DNA from: JABAYQ01 sp018608925
GTDB taxonomy: Bacteria; Bacteroidota; Bacteroidia; Flavobacteriales; UBA7312
Direction of reading: 5' to 3'
Assembly (NCBI GenBank): GCA_037625715.1
Contig: JASJHQ010000017.1
Location: 1-41,250 of the forward strand
DNA: 41,250 nt
Notes under the pieces: generated by a model
What the model was told of the DNA's origin: nothing
The model's database searches: none
The model's input: the letters and a program-made list of their open reading frames with translations, nothing else
Position numbers and translations under genes: made by a program
Part shown: in pieces, positions 1 to 8,012 of the stretch
How the letters are laid out: each line of letters opens with the position of its first letter
How positions within the stretch are numbered: position 1 is the first letter of the stretch

Positions 1-1
1 A

Positions 2-598
2 GGAGGAGAAAATGCAGATGACATGGAACCAAACCCTTCTATTGAAACAGAAAACTGGTGTTTGGTAGACGGATGCTACAACTTTACTGTTTATGACGAA
101 TACGGAGACGGATTATATGGTTCTCAGCATTCTTGCGAATATGACGGAGATTATACTATTTATGATGAAAACGGAAATATCTTAGCACAATTAACTGCTC
201 AAAATTCTGACTTCGGAGAACAAGTCACAAGTAATTTTTGTATTGAATCCGATGCTCCAGAGGCTTCTTGGAGATGTGTAAACAATCAGTGCGTCGATCC
301 TCAAGATGGTTCTGGCGAATACTCTACTTACAATGCTTGTATTGCACAATGCAGCCCTATTTCTAGCGTGGAGGATAACGAACTAAATAAATTAAATATT
401 TATCCAAATCCGTTTAACGATATTATTATAGTAGAATCAGAATTAGTAGGCACAATAAATGTGTACAATACTCTAACACAACTTCTAATTTCTCAATCGA
501 AAAACAGCGCTAAAATAGAGCTTGATTTATCGAACTTAGAAAGCGGGATTTACTTTGTAGAATTAAAAAATCAGTTATTTAAAATTATTAAAGAATAA
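2..598 (+). CDS. T9SS-sorted secreted protein, C-terminal part (5' truncated by window edge)
   Basis: The reading frame is open from the first bases of the window, so the true start lies upstream. Three parts are visible. First, a Cys- and acid-rich segment (about nt 50-250) with the signature YDEYGDG, a pattern I associate with beta-rich modules of secreted Bacteroidota proteins. Second, a 28-residue four-cysteine stretch (nt 269-352) spaced C-x4-C-x15-C-x3-C. Third, a type A T9SS sorting domain from about nt 390, with the YPNP motif, the LxSGIYF-type core and a lysine-rich end. Such domains direct export through the type IX machinery and are usually cleaved or anchored at the cell surface. 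The catalytic or binding domain, if any, is outside the window, so the function is unknown. Confidence is high for the sorting domain. Confidence 0.9.
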   Translation, partial: GGENADDMEPNPSIETENWCLVDGCYNFTVYDEYGDGLYGSQHSCEYDGDYTIYDENGNILAQLTAQNSDFGEQVTSNFCIESDAPEASWRCVNNQCVDPQDGSGEYSTYNACIAQCSPISSVEDNELNKLNIYPNPFNDIIIVESELVGTINVYNTLTQLLISQSKNSAKIELDLSNLESGIYFVELKNQLFKIIKE

Positions 599-605
599 TT
601 TTAAA

Positions 606-613
606 TAACTTTG
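606..613 (+). promoter_or_regulatory. Putative -7 promoter box (TAACTTTG) of the methyltransferase gene
   Basis: TAACTTTG matches the Bacteroidota -7 consensus TAnnTTTG. It ends 4 nt before the GTG start at 618, so the transcript would begin at or next to the start codon. No clear TTG -33 element is seen at the usual distance. Confidence 0.45.
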
Positions 614-617
614 TGAT

Positions 618-1388
618 GTGAAAATAATTATAAGCTTAGTTACCCGTCTCATCCCAAGACACTACTTACACCATGTAAGTCATATCTTCCTACAATTTTT
701 CTCTTTATTTATGAGAGGAAATAATTTTGAAGATCCTATTAACGGAATTACCTATCGTAAACTTCTTCCTTACGGAAGGATAAACCCTAGAGAAAACGCA
801 TTAGCTCCCGATAGCATGTCTTTAGAAAGACATCGATTGTTGTGGCTATACCTCAACCAGAAGACCAACTTTTTTAAGGATGATCTTAGGTTTTTACACA
901 TTGCTCCAGAGTATTGTTTTTTACCAATATTCAAAAAACAAAAAAACCTCAACTATACCACTGCCGATTTAAATTCGCCATGGGCAGATGTAAAAATGGA
1001 TGTTCACCAAATTCCTTACCAGGATAATTCTTTCGATGTTATTATGTGTAACCACGTTTTAGAACACGTTGAGGATGCACACAAAGTAATGAGCGAATTT
1101 TACAGAGTTATGAAAAAAGGTGGATGGGGTATTTTTCAAGTTCCTATCGACACAAGTAGAGAAGAAACTTTTGACGACCCTACTATCACAGATCCTAAAG
1201 AAAGAGAAAAACACTATTGGCAAGCCGATCACCTTCGTTTATTCGGAAACGATTATGGCAAGAAATTAGCTGCTGTAGGTTTTGAAGTTGTGGAAGATAA
1301 TTTCATCAACGAACTTTCTAAAGAAGAAGTAGAAAGATTTGCTCTTCCTAAAGGAGAAATAGTTTATTTCTGTAAAAAATCAAACTAA
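618..1388 (+). CDS. Class I SAM-dependent methyltransferase
   Basis: A 256-residue protein with a methyltransferase type 11 core. The SAM-binding region is degenerate (HIAPEYC at about 94-100), followed by an acidic strand end (TTAD, 114-117) and the motif NSFDVIMCNHVLEHV (137-151), typical of Methyltransf_11 proteins. The N-terminus is hydrophobic and basic (residues 1-32) and may touch the membrane, but it is not a clear signal peptide. The GTG start at 618 is preferred because the homology-like region begins well before the first internal ATG (711) and a -7 box lies just upstream. The substrate cannot be told. Its 3' end overlaps the end of rsmG on the other strand by 9 nt. Confidence 0.85.
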   Translation: MKIIISLVTRLIPRHYLHHVSHIFLQFFSLFMRGNNFEDPINGITYRKLLPYGRINPRENALAPDSMSLERHRLLWLYLNQKTNFFKDDLRFLHIAPEYCFLPIFKKQKNLNYTTADLNSPWADVKMDVHQIPYQDNSFDVIMCNHVLEHVEDAHKVMSEFYRVMKKGGWGIFQVPIDTSREETFDDPTITDPKEREKHYWQADHLRLFGNDYGKKLAAVGFEVVEDNFINELSKEEVERFALPKGEIVYFCKKSN

Positions 1389-2000
1389 CTGTACGTACAC
1401 TACTTTTTTAGTTTCGTAAAATTCGTCGCTATAAAATTCGCTTATATCAAACTCTTTGTAGTGTTGTTTAACTGTCGAAAGTTCTTCTGTCAAATCACCT
1501 CCTTTTAAATAAAGTATCCCGTTTGGGAATTCGTTAATAGAGATAGGATCAATTTTATCTTTAACCCAATTTATAAAAGCAGGCATTTTAGTAACTGCCC
1601 TACTTACTATAAAGTCGAATTTTTGAGTAACGTTCTCTGCTCTATCGTGAACGGCTTTTACGTTTTTCAGGCCTAAAGACTGGGCAACCTCGTTTACAAC
1701 TTTTATTTTTTTAGCTATACTATCAATTAATAGAAAATCAACATCCGGATATAAAATAGCTAAAGGAATTCCGGGGAAACCTCCACCTGTTCCTACATCC
1801 ATAATTTTAGTGCCTTTTTGAAAATCTACTATTTTGGCAATAGCCAATGAGTGAAGTACGTGGCGCTCCATTAATAAATCAATGTCTTTTCTTGACACTA
1901 CATTTATTTGAGCATTCCAAAAAGTATACAATGGCAATAGTTGTTGCAACTGCTGTTGTTGTGTAGCGCTAAGGTTTGAGAAATGAGAATCCAAATTCAT
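1380..2000 (-). CDS. rsmG: 16S rRNA (guanine527-N7)-methyltransferase RsmG
   Basis: A 206-residue protein of the RsmG (GidB) family, which methylates G527 of 16S rRNA at N7; loss is known to give low-level streptomycin resistance. The SAM-binding loop is clear (DVGTGGGFPGIPLAI at about 68-82), followed by the acidic strand LLIDS and the RAEN and SRAV motifs of this family. Length is normal. The start codon overlaps the stop of the upstream sigma factor gene in a TAATG arrangement, so the two are probably translationally coupled in a glycosyltransferase-sigma-rsmG operon. The 3' end overlaps the convergent methyltransferase gene by 9 nt. Confidence 0.95.
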   Translation of the reverse strand: MNLDSHFSNLSATQQQQLQQLLPLYTFWNAQINVVSRKDIDLLMERHVLHSLAIAKIVDFQKGTKIMDVGTGGGFPGIPLAILYPDVDFLLIDSIAKKIKVVNEVAQSLGLKNVKAVHDRAENVTQKFDFIVSRAVTKMPAFINWVKDKIDPISINEFPNGILYLKGGDLTEELSTVKQHYKEFDISEFYSDEFYETKKVVYVQLV

Positions 2001-2605
2001 TAAAACTGATTTTGTTTACCGTCCAACAAATTAAATAGCTGCTCTCTTGAACGAAAAAGCTGGGCTTTAACGGTTCCTACTGGCATATCTAACTCATCCG
2101 CTATTTCTTGGTAAGTATACTCTTTAAAGTATCTTAAACGCACAAGTCGACGGTATTTGGGTTCTAGACTAGCTACAATTTTTCGAACTATTTGTAGCCG
2201 TTGTTTTTTAAGTAAAAAGTTTTCTGGATCGAGACCCGTATCAGCAATATCAAATGATATCTCTCCACCATCGTCATTTTCTCTCATTTGATCCATAGAA
2301 AGAGTAGGCAACTTCTTTTTTCTTAAATAATCGATAGCATTGTTTCTAGCAATGGTAAATAGCCAAGTACTAAAAGCAAAGGTTGGAGTATACAAATGCA
2401 ATTTGTTAAATGCTTTACCCAATGCTTCAATAGTTAATTCTTTAGCTAATTCCTTATCGTTTATTTTTTCAAGAAGCATAAAAAAGATGGGATCTCTATA
2501 CTTAGACATCAGTGTAGAATAAGCACGCTGATCTCCTTTATTCAACGCCCTGTCAATTAGCAATAAATCTTGCTTTGCTTTATCTGTTAGTTCTCTATCT
2601 ACCAT
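2000..2605 (-). CDS. RNA polymerase sigma factor, sigma-70/ECF family
   Basis: A 201-residue ECF-type sigma factor. Region 2 (about residues 25-95) contains the core-binding and -10-recognition helices, ending in TFAFSTWLFTIARNNAIDYLRK. An acidic linker follows. Region 4 (about 140-195) holds the helix-turn-helix YTYQEIADELDMPVGTVKAQ. No anti-sigma gene lies next to it. It is instead embedded between a glycosyltransferase gene (7-nt overlap upstream) and rsmG (1-nt overlap downstream), which suggests a constitutively made regulator rather than a classic ECF/anti-sigma pair. Target promoters cannot be inferred. Confidence 0.93.
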   Translation of the reverse strand: MVDRELTDKAKQDLLLIDRALNKGDQRAYSTLMSKYRDPIFFMLLEKINDKELAKELTIEALGKAFNKLHLYTPTFAFSTWLFTIARNNAIDYLRKKKLPTLSMDQMRENDDGGEISFDIADTGLDPENFLLKKQRLQIVRKIVASLEPKYRRLVRLRYFKEYTYQEIADELDMPVGTVKAQLFRSREQLFNLLDGKQNQF

Positions 2606-3699
2606 CTTTTCTTTTTTGTAAAAATATTAGCAACTCCGAAAATAACTTGAAATAAGATCATTAGTAAATCTAGCAATAATAAAAAGTAGCCTAGATCTTT
2701 TTCTTCCATTTTTTTCATAAACGGAAAATATATCAAATACTGAACTATCGTTTTAAGTACAAATACGGATAGGGTCACATAAAGAAAAGAGTTATCTATC
2801 ATCAGATAAATAAAAGAAAACCAAAACATTAGTTGAGTCAATGAAAATAAGCCAAGCAATACTTTCAAATCAAAAGAATACTCTGTGCTAGTACTTAAAT
2901 GTCGAGACTTTTGTCTTATCCAAGAAAAGAAACTCTCTTTAGGAACCGAAATAGTAGCAGCGCTTCTATCGATGCTGATGGTAGTGTTGTGCTCCGTTGC
3001 TACTTCTCTAATAAACAAGTCATCATCTCCCGAAGGAATATGAAGATGACTGGCAAAACCTTTGTTATCAAAAAACAAAGACTTCTTATAGGCTAAATTT
3101 CTTCCTACACCCATGTAAGTTTTTCCTATTAAAGAATAAGAAAAGTATTGCAAGGCAACTAAGAAAGTATCGAAGCGAACCAACATATTGAGCAATCCTT
3201 TTTTCTTTTGATAGGCTCCGTAGCCTAAAACAATTTGGGTTTGATCAGAAAAAGAAGAGACCATAGAGGTAATCCATTGATCATCAACAGGTACACAATC
3301 GGCATCTGTGAGTAATAAATAATCGTATTTAGCAGCTTTAATGCCTAAAGAAAGAGCGAACTTCTTACCTACTCTTTTAGGTATATCATCGGTAATAGTA
3401 ACAATTTTAATTCTGGGGTGATACTCCCATTTTTTGAGTATCATTTTGGTATCGTCATTGGACTGATCGTTAACTACCACCAACTGAAAATAAGGGTAAT
3501 CCTGATCTAGTATCTTAGGAATGAGCAACTCTAGGTTTTCGCCCTCATTATAACCACAAACCACCACCGAAATTTCTTTATTAAAGCCGGTTTCTTTCTT
3601 TTTAAAAAGGTTTACTTTTCTAAAGATAAACAGATAGTATAAAAGCTGTACCAGAGCGGAAAAGGCAAATAGAGATAAAAGAATATAAGTAAAATTCAT
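2599..3699 (-). CDS. Membrane glycosyltransferase, family 2
   Basis: A GT-A fold family 2 glycosyltransferase of about 366 residues. It has an N-terminal membrane segment (MNFTYILLSLFAFSALVQLL), the GT2 opening EISVVVCGYNEGENL, the DQSNDDT region, the metal-binding DxD-type motif LLLTDADCVP, and a C-terminal set of about three hydrophobic segments. It probably transfers a sugar from a nucleotide donor at the inner membrane; the acceptor is unknown. The frame opens 13 codons earlier (ATG at 3736-3738). I prefer the ATG at 3697-3699 because it places the hydrophobic helix at the N-terminus as in relatives. It is the first gene of the operon with the sigma factor and rsmG, and is divergent from tgt. 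Confidence 0.88.
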   Translation of the reverse strand: MNFTYILLSLFAFSALVQLLYYLFIFRKVNLFKKKETGFNKEISVVVCGYNEGENLELLIPKILDQDYPYFQLVVVNDQSNDDTKMILKKWEYHPRIKIVTITDDIPKRVGKKFALSLGIKAAKYDYLLLTDADCVPVDDQWITSMVSSFSDQTQIVLGYGAYQKKKGLLNMLVRFDTFLVALQYFSYSLIGKTYMGVGRNLAYKKSLFFDNKGFASHLHIPSGDDDLFIREVATEHNTTISIDRSAATISVPKESFFSWIRQKSRHLSTSTEYSFDLKVLLGLFSLTQLMFWFSFIYLMIDNSFLYVTLSVFVLKTIVQYLIYFPFMKKMEEKDLGYFLLLLDLLMILFQVIFGVANIFTKKKRW

Positions 3700-3761
3700 T
3701 GATGCAATAATACGGATATTTAATTTTTCATCATCCATAATAATTTTCTTGATTCTTAATT

Positions 3762-3769
3762 TATCTTTG
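3762..3769 (+). promoter_or_regulatory. Putative -7 promoter box (TATCTTTG) of the tgt-lptF/G operon
   Basis: TATCTTTG matches TAnnTTTG and lies 16 nt before the tgt ATG, on the proper strand and in the divergent gap to the glycosyltransferase gene. A -33 TTG at the standard spacing is not evident. Confidence 0.45.
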
Positions 3770-3785
3770 GCAAAAAATTTGTGTT

Positions 3786-4916
3786 ATGGATTTCATACTT
3801 TTAAAGCAAGACCAAGCCACTAAAGCAAGAGCTGGAGAACTAACTACCGCTCATGGGGTTATCAAGACTCCTATGTTTATGCCAGTAGGTACTGCTGCTA
3901 CCGTAAAAGGGGTGCATCAACACGAATTAGAGAACGACACCAAGGCTCCTATTATACTAGGCAACACCTACCACCTTTACCTAAGACCTCAACTAGAAGT
4001 GTTAGAAAAAGTAGGCGGACTTCATAAATTTATGAACTGGAAACATCCAATTCTTACCGATAGCGGAGGTTATCAGGTGTATTCTTTATCGGGTAAAAGA
4101 AAAATTAAAGAAGAAGGAGTAAAATTTCAATCTCATATTGACGGCTCTTACCATATGTTTTCTCCCGAATACGTAATGGACATTCAGCGCACGATAGGTG
4201 CCGATATTATTATGGCATTTGACGAATGTACTCCCTACCCTTGCGATTATAACTATGCTAAGAAATCAATGCATATGACTCACCGTTGGTTAAAAAGGTG
4301 TTGCGACAGATTCGATTCTACTGAACCAAAATATGGGTATGACCAAACTCTATTTCCTATTGTGCAAGGATCGGTTTATAAAGATTTAAGAAAACAATCG
4401 GCAGAAAAAATTGCTTCTTTCGAAAGAGAAGGAAATGCTATTGGAGGTTTATCAGTAGGAGAACCACACGATTTAATGTACGAAATGACCGAAATAGTTT
4501 GTAACATTTTGCCTGTAGAAAAGCCAAGGTATTTAATGGGAGTAGGTACGCCTTCCAACCTTCTTGAAAACATTGCTTTGGGTGTAGATATGTTCGATTG
4601 CGTAATGCCTACCAGAAATGCAAGAAACGGAATGCTCTTTACTTCGGAAGGAACTATCAATATAAAAAACAGCAAGTGGAAAGATGACTTATCTGAAATA
4701 GACCCTAACGGTACTTCTTATGTAGACCAGCAATATTCTAAAGCATACCTAAAACATTTGTTTTCGGTAAATGAAATTTTGGGTAAACAAATTGCTACCT
4801 TACACAATATTCGATTCTATGTATGGTTAATGGAACAAGCTAGAGAGCATATTTTACAAGGCACTTTCGATAATTGGAAAACACAAATGGTAAAAAAACT
4901 AGACCAACGATTATAA
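3786..4916 (+). CDS. tgt: Queuine/preQ1 tRNA-ribosyltransferase
   Basis: A 376-residue tRNA-guanine transglycosylase, which swaps G34 for preQ1 in tRNAs with GUN anticodons. Family signatures are clear: ILGNTYHLYLRP (58-69), the catalytic TDSGGYQV (91-98, Asp92), GGLSVGEP (220-227) and the nucleophile region DMFDCVMPTRNARNG (268-282). An oddity is that the usual CxCxxC zinc ligands expected near residues 300-315 are absent. No cysteine follows Cys272, although the later His340 is kept. The stop codon is immediately followed by the ATG of the LptF/G-type permease gene, so the two form an operon. Confidence 0.96.
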   Translation: MDFILLKQDQATKARAGELTTAHGVIKTPMFMPVGTAATVKGVHQHELENDTKAPIILGNTYHLYLRPQLEVLEKVGGLHKFMNWKHPILTDSGGYQVYSLSGKRKIKEEGVKFQSHIDGSYHMFSPEYVMDIQRTIGADIIMAFDECTPYPCDYNYAKKSMHMTHRWLKRCCDRFDSTEPKYGYDQTLFPIVQGSVYKDLRKQSAEKIASFEREGNAIGGLSVGEPHDLMYEMTEIVCNILPVEKPRYLMGVGTPSNLLENIALGVDMFDCVMPTRNARNGMLFTSEGTINIKNSKWKDDLSEIDPNGTSYVDQQYSKAYLKHLFSVNEILGKQIATLHNIRFYVWLMEQAREHILQGTFDNWKTQMVKKLDQRL

Positions 4917-5993
4917 ATGGGTAAATTAGATTGGTACATCATCAAGAAGTTTTTAGGAACTTTTTTCTTTTCCATCTCCTTAATTTTAATAATTGTGGTG
5001 GTTTTTGATATTTCGGAGAAAGTAGACGACTTCTTTGAGAGTGAAGCTCCTTTACGTGCTATTCTATTCGACTATTACTTAAATTTTATTCCGTATTTCG
5101 GAAACTTATTTAGTCCCCTATTTACTTTTATTGCCGTTATATTCTTCACTTCCAAAATGGCGGGTAATTCCGAGATCATTTCTATTCTAACTAGTGGAGT
5201 AAGCTTTAACCGATTCTTACGTCCTTTTTTACTATCAGCTGTCTTATTATGCGTCTTATCTTTTGTGCTAGGAAACTTTATTATTCCTGCTTCCAATCAA
5301 TTGCGTTTAGACTTCGAATACGAATATTTAAAATCTCCTTATAAAAATAGAGATAAGGATATCCATATGCAAATTGAGCCAGGCACTTTTATCTATATCG
5401 AAAGCTATAATATCCAGAAAAACATTGGCTATAAATTCTCTATTGAGAACTTTGAGAAAAACGAGCTAAAAAAGAAACTTTACTCGAGCTACATTCAGTG
5501 GGATGAGCAAAAAGAAAAATGGACGATCTACAATTATATAGAAAGAGAAATTAACGGACTCTATGAAGAGATAAATAAAGGAGAACAAAAAGATACGGTT
5601 CTTAACCTACGTCCTAAAGATTTTAACTTCCGATTGAGCATGGTAGAAACCATGAATTATTACGAACTCAATTCGTTTATAGACAAAGAAAAAATGAAGG
5701 GTTCTAAAAACCTAGTTTTCCATTTAATAGAAAAGCACAAACGCATAGCCTTTCCTTTCGCTACCATTATTTTAACCTTGGTAGCTGTAGCTATGGCCAG
5801 CAGAAAAGTAAAAGGAGGTATAGGACTGCATTTAGGGATAGGTCTGCTTATCAGTTTTTCTTACATCTTGTTTATGCAAATATCGACCACCTTTGCTACC
5901 AATGGAGATTTGTCGCCCATAGTAGCGGTCTGGATTCCTAATCTTATGTTTAGTCTCTTGGCTATTTACCTATTACGAAAAGCCCCTAAATAG
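4917..5993 (+). CDS. LptF/LptG family permease (YjgP/YjgQ)
   Basis: A 358-residue inner-membrane protein of the LptF/LptG family, the transmembrane half of the ABC exporter that extracts lipopolysaccharide from the inner membrane. About three N-terminal membrane helices (roughly 12-35, 55-75, 98-122), a large periplasmic beta-rich region (about 125-265) and three C-terminal helices (about 275-355, including the FPFATIILTLVAVAMASR stretch) match the family layout. Whether it is the LptF or the LptG partner cannot be decided here. Its ATG directly abuts the tgt stop codon. The 3' end overlaps the end of mazG by 8 nt on the opposite strand. Confidence 0.92.
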   Translation: MGKLDWYIIKKFLGTFFFSISLILIIVVVFDISEKVDDFFESEAPLRAILFDYYLNFIPYFGNLFSPLFTFIAVIFFTSKMAGNSEIISILTSGVSFNRFLRPFLLSAVLLCVLSFVLGNFIIPASNQLRLDFEYEYLKSPYKNRDKDIHMQIEPGTFIYIESYNIQKNIGYKFSIENFEKNELKKKLYSSYIQWDEQKEKWTIYNYIEREINGLYEEINKGEQKDTVLNLRPKDFNFRLSMVETMNYYELNSFIDKEKMKGSKNLVFHLIEKHKRIAFPFATIILTLVAVAMASRKVKGGIGLHLGIGLLISFSYILFMQISTTFATNGDLSPIVAVWIPNLMFSLLAIYLLRKAPK

Positions 5994-6750
5994 ATTTGGC
6001 TTTGTTCCAATAGACATCGAGCTCGCTAAGGCTCATCTCGTCCATTACTTTGTTTTCTTTTAATAGCTCCTGTTCCATAAACTGAAATCGTTTTATAAAT
6101 TTCTTATTGGTTTTTTCTAGAGCGTCTTCTGGGTTTATGTCTATAAAGCGAGAGTAGTTAATTAAAGAGAATAATAGATCACCAAATTCTTCTTTTGCTT
6201 TTTTAGGGTCGTTATTGTCTAGCTCGTGCTGAAACTCGGCTAACTCTTCTTGTACTTTTTGCCACACTTGTTCTTTATTGTCCCAATCGAAACCTACTCC
6301 CCTAGCTTTTTCCTGAATACGGATGGCTTTAACCATTGCTGGTAAAGATTTAGGAACCCCTTGTAAAACCGATTTTTTACCTTCTTTAAGTTTTAGTTTT
6401 TCCCAATTGGCTTTTACTTCTTCTTCGCCCGATACTTCGAGGCCAGCATAGATATGAGGATGGCGGTGCACTAACTTATCGCAAATACTATTTAATACAT
6501 CGGTAATGTCGAACAGATTGCTTTCCGAAGCAATTTTAGCATAAAATACTAAATGAAGCATAACGTCTCCTAGCTCTTTCTTAACCTCTTGGCTGTCGTT
6601 TTCTACAATGGCATCGGAAAGTTCGTAAACCTCCTCTAAAGTCAGGTAACGCAAAGATTCCATGGTCTGTTTCATATCCCACGGACACTTCTCACGCAAT
6701 TCGTCCATAATATCTAGCAATCGTTGAAAAGCAGTTAGTCGAGCATCCAT
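5986..6750 (-). CDS. mazG: Nucleoside triphosphate pyrophosphohydrolase MazG
   Basis: A 254-residue protein with two MazG domains. The first has LTLEEVYELSDAI and KKELGDVMLHLVFYA (roughly residues 51-93); the second has VQEELAEFQHEL and KEEFGDLLFSLINYSRF. The paired acidic clusters (EExxE and ExxD) are the magnesium-binding catalytic residues of this all-alpha NTP pyrophosphatase family. The enzyme hydrolyses (d)NTPs to NMP and pyrophosphate, cleaning the nucleotide pool and, in enterobacteria, modulating (p)ppGpp-linked responses. Length and two-domain layout are normal. It is divergently transcribed from the NqrM-like gene across a 63-nt gap. Confidence 0.95.
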   Translation of the reverse strand: MDARLTAFQRLLDIMDELREKCPWDMKQTMESLRYLTLEEVYELSDAIVENDSQEVKKELGDVMLHLVFYAKIASESNLFDITDVLNSICDKLVHRHPHIYAGLEVSGEEEVKANWEKLKLKEGKKSVLQGVPKSLPAMVKAIRIQEKARGVGFDWDNKEQVWQKVQEELAEFQHELDNNDPKKAKEEFGDLLFSLINYSRFIDINPEDALEKTNKKFIKRFQFMEQELLKENKVMDEMSLSELDVYWNKAKSI

Positions 6751-6767
6751 AATTATAAAATTTTATT

Positions 6768-6775
6768 CAAAAATA
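6768..6775 (-). promoter_or_regulatory. Putative -7 promoter box (TATTTTTG) of mazG
   Basis: Read on the reverse strand this is TATTTTTG, matching TAnnTTTG, 17 nt upstream of the mazG ATG at 6750. It shares a 63-nt divergent gap with a forward -7 box at 6789-6796. Confidence 0.4.
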
Positions 6776-6788
6776 GCATAACAATTCA

Positions 6789-6796
6789 TACCTTTG
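6789..6796 (+). promoter_or_regulatory. Putative -7 promoter box (TACCTTTG) of the NqrM-like gene
   Basis: TACCTTTG matches TAnnTTTG and lies 17 nt before the ATG at 6814. No -33 TTG is obvious. Confidence 0.4.
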
Positions 6797-6813
6797 CTAT
6801 TCAATTAATTATT

Positions 6814-7008
6814 ATGGAAGTAGTTTTATTATCTATCCTGTTATTAGGACTCGGTTTTGCCGGAATTGCGATTAAAATTTTATTGAAAAAAGACGGCAAA
6901 TTTTCTGGCACCTGTGCTAGTAATAGTCCATTTTTAAACAAAGAAGGCGAAAACTGTGGTCTTTGCGGAGCTAGTCCAGAAGAAATCTGCAAAAAAGAAG
7001 ACGCTTAA
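6814..7008 (+). CDS. Small four-cysteine membrane protein, NqrM-like (putative Na+-NQR maturation factor)
   Basis: A 64-residue protein with one N-terminal membrane helix (about residues 2-24), a basic stop-transfer KILLKKDGK, and a short soluble tail with exactly four cysteines at 34, 48, 51 and 59 (FSGTC, CGLC, EEIC). This is the layout described for NqrM (DUF539), a small factor needed together with ApbE to mature Na+-NQR, in which one N-terminal cysteine near position 33 is reported as essential. The gene is tail-to-tail with apbE, the ends overlapping by 4 nt, and the nqr operon lies 3.5 kb away. Assignment rests on layout and neighbourhood, not on strong sequence identity that I can show, so I leave the symbol empty. 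Confidence 0.7.
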   Translation: MEVVLLSILLLGLGFAGIAIKILLKKDGKFSGTCASNSPFLNKEGENCGLCGASPEEICKKEDA

Positions 7009-7991
7009 TCGGCTATTCTTTCTTCAAATCCTTGGCTCGACCAGGTATTCCAAATCTGATTTTCCCCATACACTAAAAAGGCATCTATTTCTGAGTTAGA
7101 CTCTAAAAAGCTTTTAACGGAATCCACCCCCATCACCATAAAAGCAGTAGCATAAGCATCGGCAAGCATGCAAGAGTTTGCCACTACTGTTGCGCTCAAC
7201 AAAGTATGTGTTACAGGATATCCCGTAATCGGGTCAATAGTATGGGAATATATCTGTTCGTCTTTAACATAGAAGTTTCGGTAATTACCCGATGTAGCCA
7301 ACGATTTATTTTCTAGTTCGAGTACCACCTGAAAACGATCGCTTAGGTCTGGTTTTTTAATTGGCTTATCGACACCTACTTTCCACCACTTATTGTTGCC
7401 ATTTACTCCAGAGGCTCTTAACTCTCCACCTACTTCTATTAGGAAGTCATTACTATTTTTAGATTGCAAAAACTGAGCAATTACGTCTACGGTATATCCT
7501 TGAGCAAGAGCGTTAAAGTTTAAACTAAAATTTGGAGGCATTACTAATAAGCTATCTACTATACTTACTTTGTGATAGCCCGTATATTGTAAAGTGTCTT
7601 TCACTCTTTGGTCGCTTACATTGCTAGTATCTTTAGAGCCAAAACCCCATAGTTCTATAAGCGGATTTACGGTGCAGTCGAGGGCGCCATTGCTTTGTTG
7701 TGCTATTTGATAAGAAGTATTAAAAACACGAATAAAATGAGAATCTAAAGCCAATTCTCTTTCTCCATTGTTAAGTCTAGAAATAATAGAATAAGGAACG
7801 TAGGTAGATAGAGAACTATCTATTTTAGCAAAGATACTATCAATAGACATCTGATAATCTTGGCCTTGTTGGCACATATATTTAATGCTGTAAGTAGTAC
7901 CTTGAGCAAAACCGATATTATGAACTATACTATGGTCTGTTTTGGAGCCGCAAGCGCTCAAAACTAAGAGAAAAATCAAAATTCTATTCAT
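7005..7991 (-). CDS. apbE: FAD:protein FMN transferase ApbE (lipoprotein)
   Basis: A 328-residue flavin transferase of the ApbE family. It attaches FMN by a phosphoester bond to threonines of NqrB and NqrC (and RnfG-type proteins) in the periplasm. A lipoprotein signal is visible (MNRILIFLLVLSAC, Cys14). Family motifs are GTTYSIKYM near residue 31-39, the FNALAQGYTVD region, the GGELRASG segment, and HTIDPITGYPV near the C-terminal part, which binds Mg2+ and flavin. Length is usual. It is transcribed separately from nqrA-F but in the same neighbourhood, together with the NqrM-like gene. Its -7 box ends only 4 nt before the ATG. Confidence 0.95.
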   Translation of the reverse strand: MNRILIFLLVLSACGSKTDHSIVHNIGFAQGTTYSIKYMCQQGQDYQMSIDSIFAKIDSSLSTYVPYSIISRLNNGERELALDSHFIRVFNTSYQIAQQSNGALDCTVNPLIELWGFGSKDTSNVSDQRVKDTLQYTGYHKVSIVDSLLVMPPNFSLNFNALAQGYTVDVIAQFLQSKNSNDFLIEVGGELRASGVNGNNKWWKVGVDKPIKKPDLSDRFQVVLELENKSLATSGNYRNFYVKDEQIYSHTIDPITGYPVTHTLLSATVVANSCMLADAYATAFMVMGVDSVKSFLESNSEIDAFLVYGENQIWNTWSSQGFEERIAD

Positions 7992-7995
7992 GGTT

Positions 7996-8003
7996 CAAAA
8001 GTA
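7996..8003 (-). promoter_or_regulatory. Putative -7 promoter box (TACTTTTG) of apbE
   Basis: On the reverse strand TACTTTTG matches TAnnTTTG and ends 4 nt before the apbE ATG (7989-7991), predicting a leaderless or nearly leaderless transcript. It lies in a 49-nt divergent gap. Confidence 0.45.
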
Positions 8004-8012
8004 AAAAAAATG

